A stretch of 15,586 nt of DNA from Nitrospira defluvii (GTDB lineage: Bacteria; Nitrospirota; Nitrospiria; Nitrospirales; Nitrospiraceae), in contig JACQHN010000090.1 in NCBI GenBank assembly GCA_016199015.1, forward strand, positions 1 to 15,586, given 5' to 3'. Every line of letters begins with the position of its first letter. Position 1 is the stretch's first letter. The notes below the pieces were generated by a model. It worked only from the letters and a program-made list of their open reading frames with translations. It ran no database searches and was not told the DNA's origin. Shown here in pieces: positions 14,195 to 15,586 of this stretch. The position numbers were made by a program, and so were the translations under genes.

Positions 14195-15013
14195 TTGACC
14201 TTCTCACCTCGCACCGTCTCCCGCAACTTTCTCTCGCACATACGGGATGTTATCAAGACGAAGCGTACGCGTGACCGCGAGCGGGTGTTCGTGCTTGAAG
14301 GCACAAAACCTATCCTTGAATTATTGCAGTCGGCTCCTCAGCAAGTGGTCTGCCTCGTAGTCGCCCCCAGTTTTCTTGATCGACAACCGCCGGAAGTCAG
14401 GCAGCAAATTCTGAGTAGCGGTTGTACCCTCCACAGCTGTCCGGAGCACACGTTGGCGCAATTGTCTGATGTCGAAACTTCCGCCGGTGTGCTGGCCATC
14501 GTTCATCAACCCAACTGGAACCAATTGGCCGTGCTTGCGCAACCGAAGATCCTCGGCCTCTATGGCGACATGCTTCAGGACCCGGCGAACATCGGGACGA
14601 TTATTCGAACCGCAGCGGGACTCAACGTGAGCGCATTGTGGCTGGCGCCCCATTCCGTCGATGTCTTTAATCCGAAAGTTGTGCGGGCAACCGCCGGCGC
14701 GCTCTTCCACTTACCCATCTTTCCTCACACCAATCTGGAAGAACTTCTGAATCTGGACTGCGTGATCATGGCCGCTGATGCCGGAACCAGCGAGGGGAGT
14801 GTGTCCATCCGGACGATTCGGACTATCTCTGCACGAACCATCCTTGCCATTGGCAGTGAGAGTCGGGGATTATCGGAACCAGTTTCCAAGGCCGCGACGG
14901 TCCGTTTCACTATTCCCTTGAAACCGGGGGTTGAATCCCTCAACGCCGCGGCGGCCGCATCCATCGCACTCTTCCATTTGTCCGGGCTGCCGGCAGCCCA
15001 GCCTACGGTCTGA
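14195..15013 (+). CDS. TrmH/SpoU family RNA 2'-O-methyltransferase
   Basis: A 272-residue SPOUT-class enzyme. The N-terminal L30e-like substrate domain (about 10-105) contains VFVLEGTKPILELL and VETSAGVLAIV. The trefoil-knot catalytic domain has motif 1 QDPANIGTIIRTA (N132, R138), then NPKVVRATAGALFHLP, motif 2 AIGSESRGLS (218-227) and motif 3 IPLKPGVESLNAAAAASI (N250). It transfers a methyl group from SAM to a ribose 2'-OH of rRNA or tRNA; RlmB- and TsnR-like targets are possible and cannot be separated here. The start is a TTG at 14195 with only a weak GGGTAA-like site, but no ATG or GTG offers a better start before the conserved domain. It follows the terminator, so it has its own promoter. 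Confidence 0.87.
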   Translation: MTFSPRTVSRNFLSHIRDVIKTKRTRDRERVFVLEGTKPILELLQSAPQQVVCLVVAPSFLDRQPPEVRQQILSSGCTLHSCPEHTLAQLSDVETSAGVLAIVHQPNWNQLAVLAQPKILGLYGDMLQDPANIGTIIRTAAGLNVSALWLAPHSVDVFNPKVVRATAGALFHLPIFPHTNLEELLNLDCVIMAADAGTSEGSVSIRTIRTISARTILAIGSESRGLSEPVSKAATVRFTIPLKPGVESLNAAAAASIALFHLSGLPAAQPTV

Positions 15014-15340
15014 CAATAGACTGAAAATCTCCGACGCTGGAGCCCTGGTTCGGCATGAGTTGAATGGCCGCGTCGGATACCTGCCGCGTGGCGAAAAACC
15101 GGCTGATAAAAAGACTCCCGACCCCATTTTGTTGGTTTCTAATGGCGTAGCGCTTATGGCAAGAGAGTGAAGGTGGTTTGCGAATGACGAGAGACGAGCG
15201 ATGATTCACGAACGACGAACCAAGAAGCCAGACCCGTCACGCGCTGCGAAGCGAGTTCTGGCACTGTACCTCTCTCAGCCGGTGGTTGGTCATTGGGTTG
15301 TTTCATGTTAGATTGGATTAGAGCAAGGAGGGCTTACGCC
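15014..15340. other. Intergenic region with heptamer repeats
   Basis: This 327-bp stretch shows no gene with an RBS and coding character; the short frames on both strands disagree and lack family features. It contains a GGGGTCGGGAGTC motif on the minus strand near 15112-15124, a heptamer array at 15183-15217, and the RBS region of the last gene at about 15325-15332. Confidence 0.45.
15183..15217 (+). repeat. Degenerate 7-bp tandem repeat, five units
   Basis: Five consecutive heptamers read AATGACG, AGAGACG, AGCGATG, ATTCACG and AACGACG. Position 1 is always A, position 5 always A, position 7 always G, and position 6 is C in four of five. This is a decayed microsatellite-like array lying between genes. 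Confidence 0.6.
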
Positions 15341-15586
15341 ATGAGCAACAAAAATGCAAAGGATGGTGGCAGATTCGGGAAGCCGTTGGGCGTGATTCTG
15401 GCGTTCGCTAGCCTAACAGGGCACGGCGGGGAACCCGTTGAGCAAGAACTTGGCGCACTCGCGGACTTGAAGATTCAGCGACCGATGGAATTCGTTGCCT
15501 ATCTGCCACACGGTGCGGAACCTTTGACTGGGTATACCCACACCCTCGAAGGGATCGTCAGAATGACCACTACTACTTCTACTTCC
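15341..15586 (+). CDS. Unrecognised protein, N-terminal 82 aa, continues beyond the right edge
   Basis: AAGGAGG lies 9 nt before the ATG, and the frame stays open to the last base. The visible part starts with a basic stretch (MSNKNAKDGGRFGK), then a short hydrophobic run (PLGVILAFASL) that could be a weak signal or membrane anchor, then an acidic segment with VEQELGALADLKIQRP and YLPHGAEPLTGYTH. It ends in a threonine/serine-rich stretch. I do not recognise a family, and the end is outside the window. Confidence 0.65.
   Translation, partial: MSNKNAKDGGRFGKPLGVILAFASLTGHGGEPVEQELGALADLKIQRPMEFVAYLPHGAEPLTGYTHTLEGIVRMTTTTSTS

Noticed and set aside
15183..15217. CRISPR array
   Set aside because: The units are only 7 bp, adjacent and without spacers.

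Overview
The window looks like a chromosomal segment of a GC-rich, free-living Gram-negative bacterium. The mix of genes (a GpgS-like glycosyltransferase, an indolepyruvate/pyruvate decarboxylase-type enzyme, an OPT transporter and several small lineage-specific proteins) fits Nitrospira (Nitrospirota). That assignment is inferred from gene content and style; no taxonomic marker such as rRNA lies in the window.

Left edge, 1-2096: an accessory region. The minus strand carries most of a STAND NTPase with an HNH-like zinc module fused to a NACHT ATPase (start at 1633, C-terminus beyond the left edge). This architecture is typical of bacterial anti-phage NLR-like proteins. Just upstream, in the same frame and separated from it by one TGA, is a coding-looking fragment (1703-1870). 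The rest, to 2096, is non-coding with short repeats.

2097-6419, all minus strand: from upstream to downstream, a sigma-region-4-like regulator (5457-6419) overlaps a single-pass membrane coiled-coil protein (4205-5500). Then come a GT81/GpgS-like glycosyltransferase (2834-4072), a 59-residue zinc-ribbon protein with a strong RBS (2632-2811) and a 114-residue unknown (2097-2441).

6613-9778: a thiamine-diphosphate 2-keto acid decarboxylase (6613-8265, minus). Behind its promoter region sits a dead insertion sequence of the IS1202/ISNCY type (about 8409-9778) with recognisable ends, a broken DDE transposase and a candidate long target duplication.

9891-13101, plus strand: an RlmI-type 23S rRNA m5C methyltransferase and an OPT-family transporter, 4 bp apart and probably co-transcribed. 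A convergent XRE-type regulator follows (13137-13607, minus), possibly translated from a leaderless mRNA.

13785-15586, plus strand: a small basic coiled-coil protein, a rho-independent terminator, a TrmH/SpoU-family RNA 2'-O-methyltransferase with a TTG start, a 327-bp gap holding a heptamer repeat, and the beginning of an unrecognised gene that leaves the window.

The best candidate for an unusual system is the HNH-NACHT protein with its in-frame upstream fragment. The overlapping regulator/membrane coiled-coil pair, which resembles a divergent sigma/anti-sigma module, comes second.
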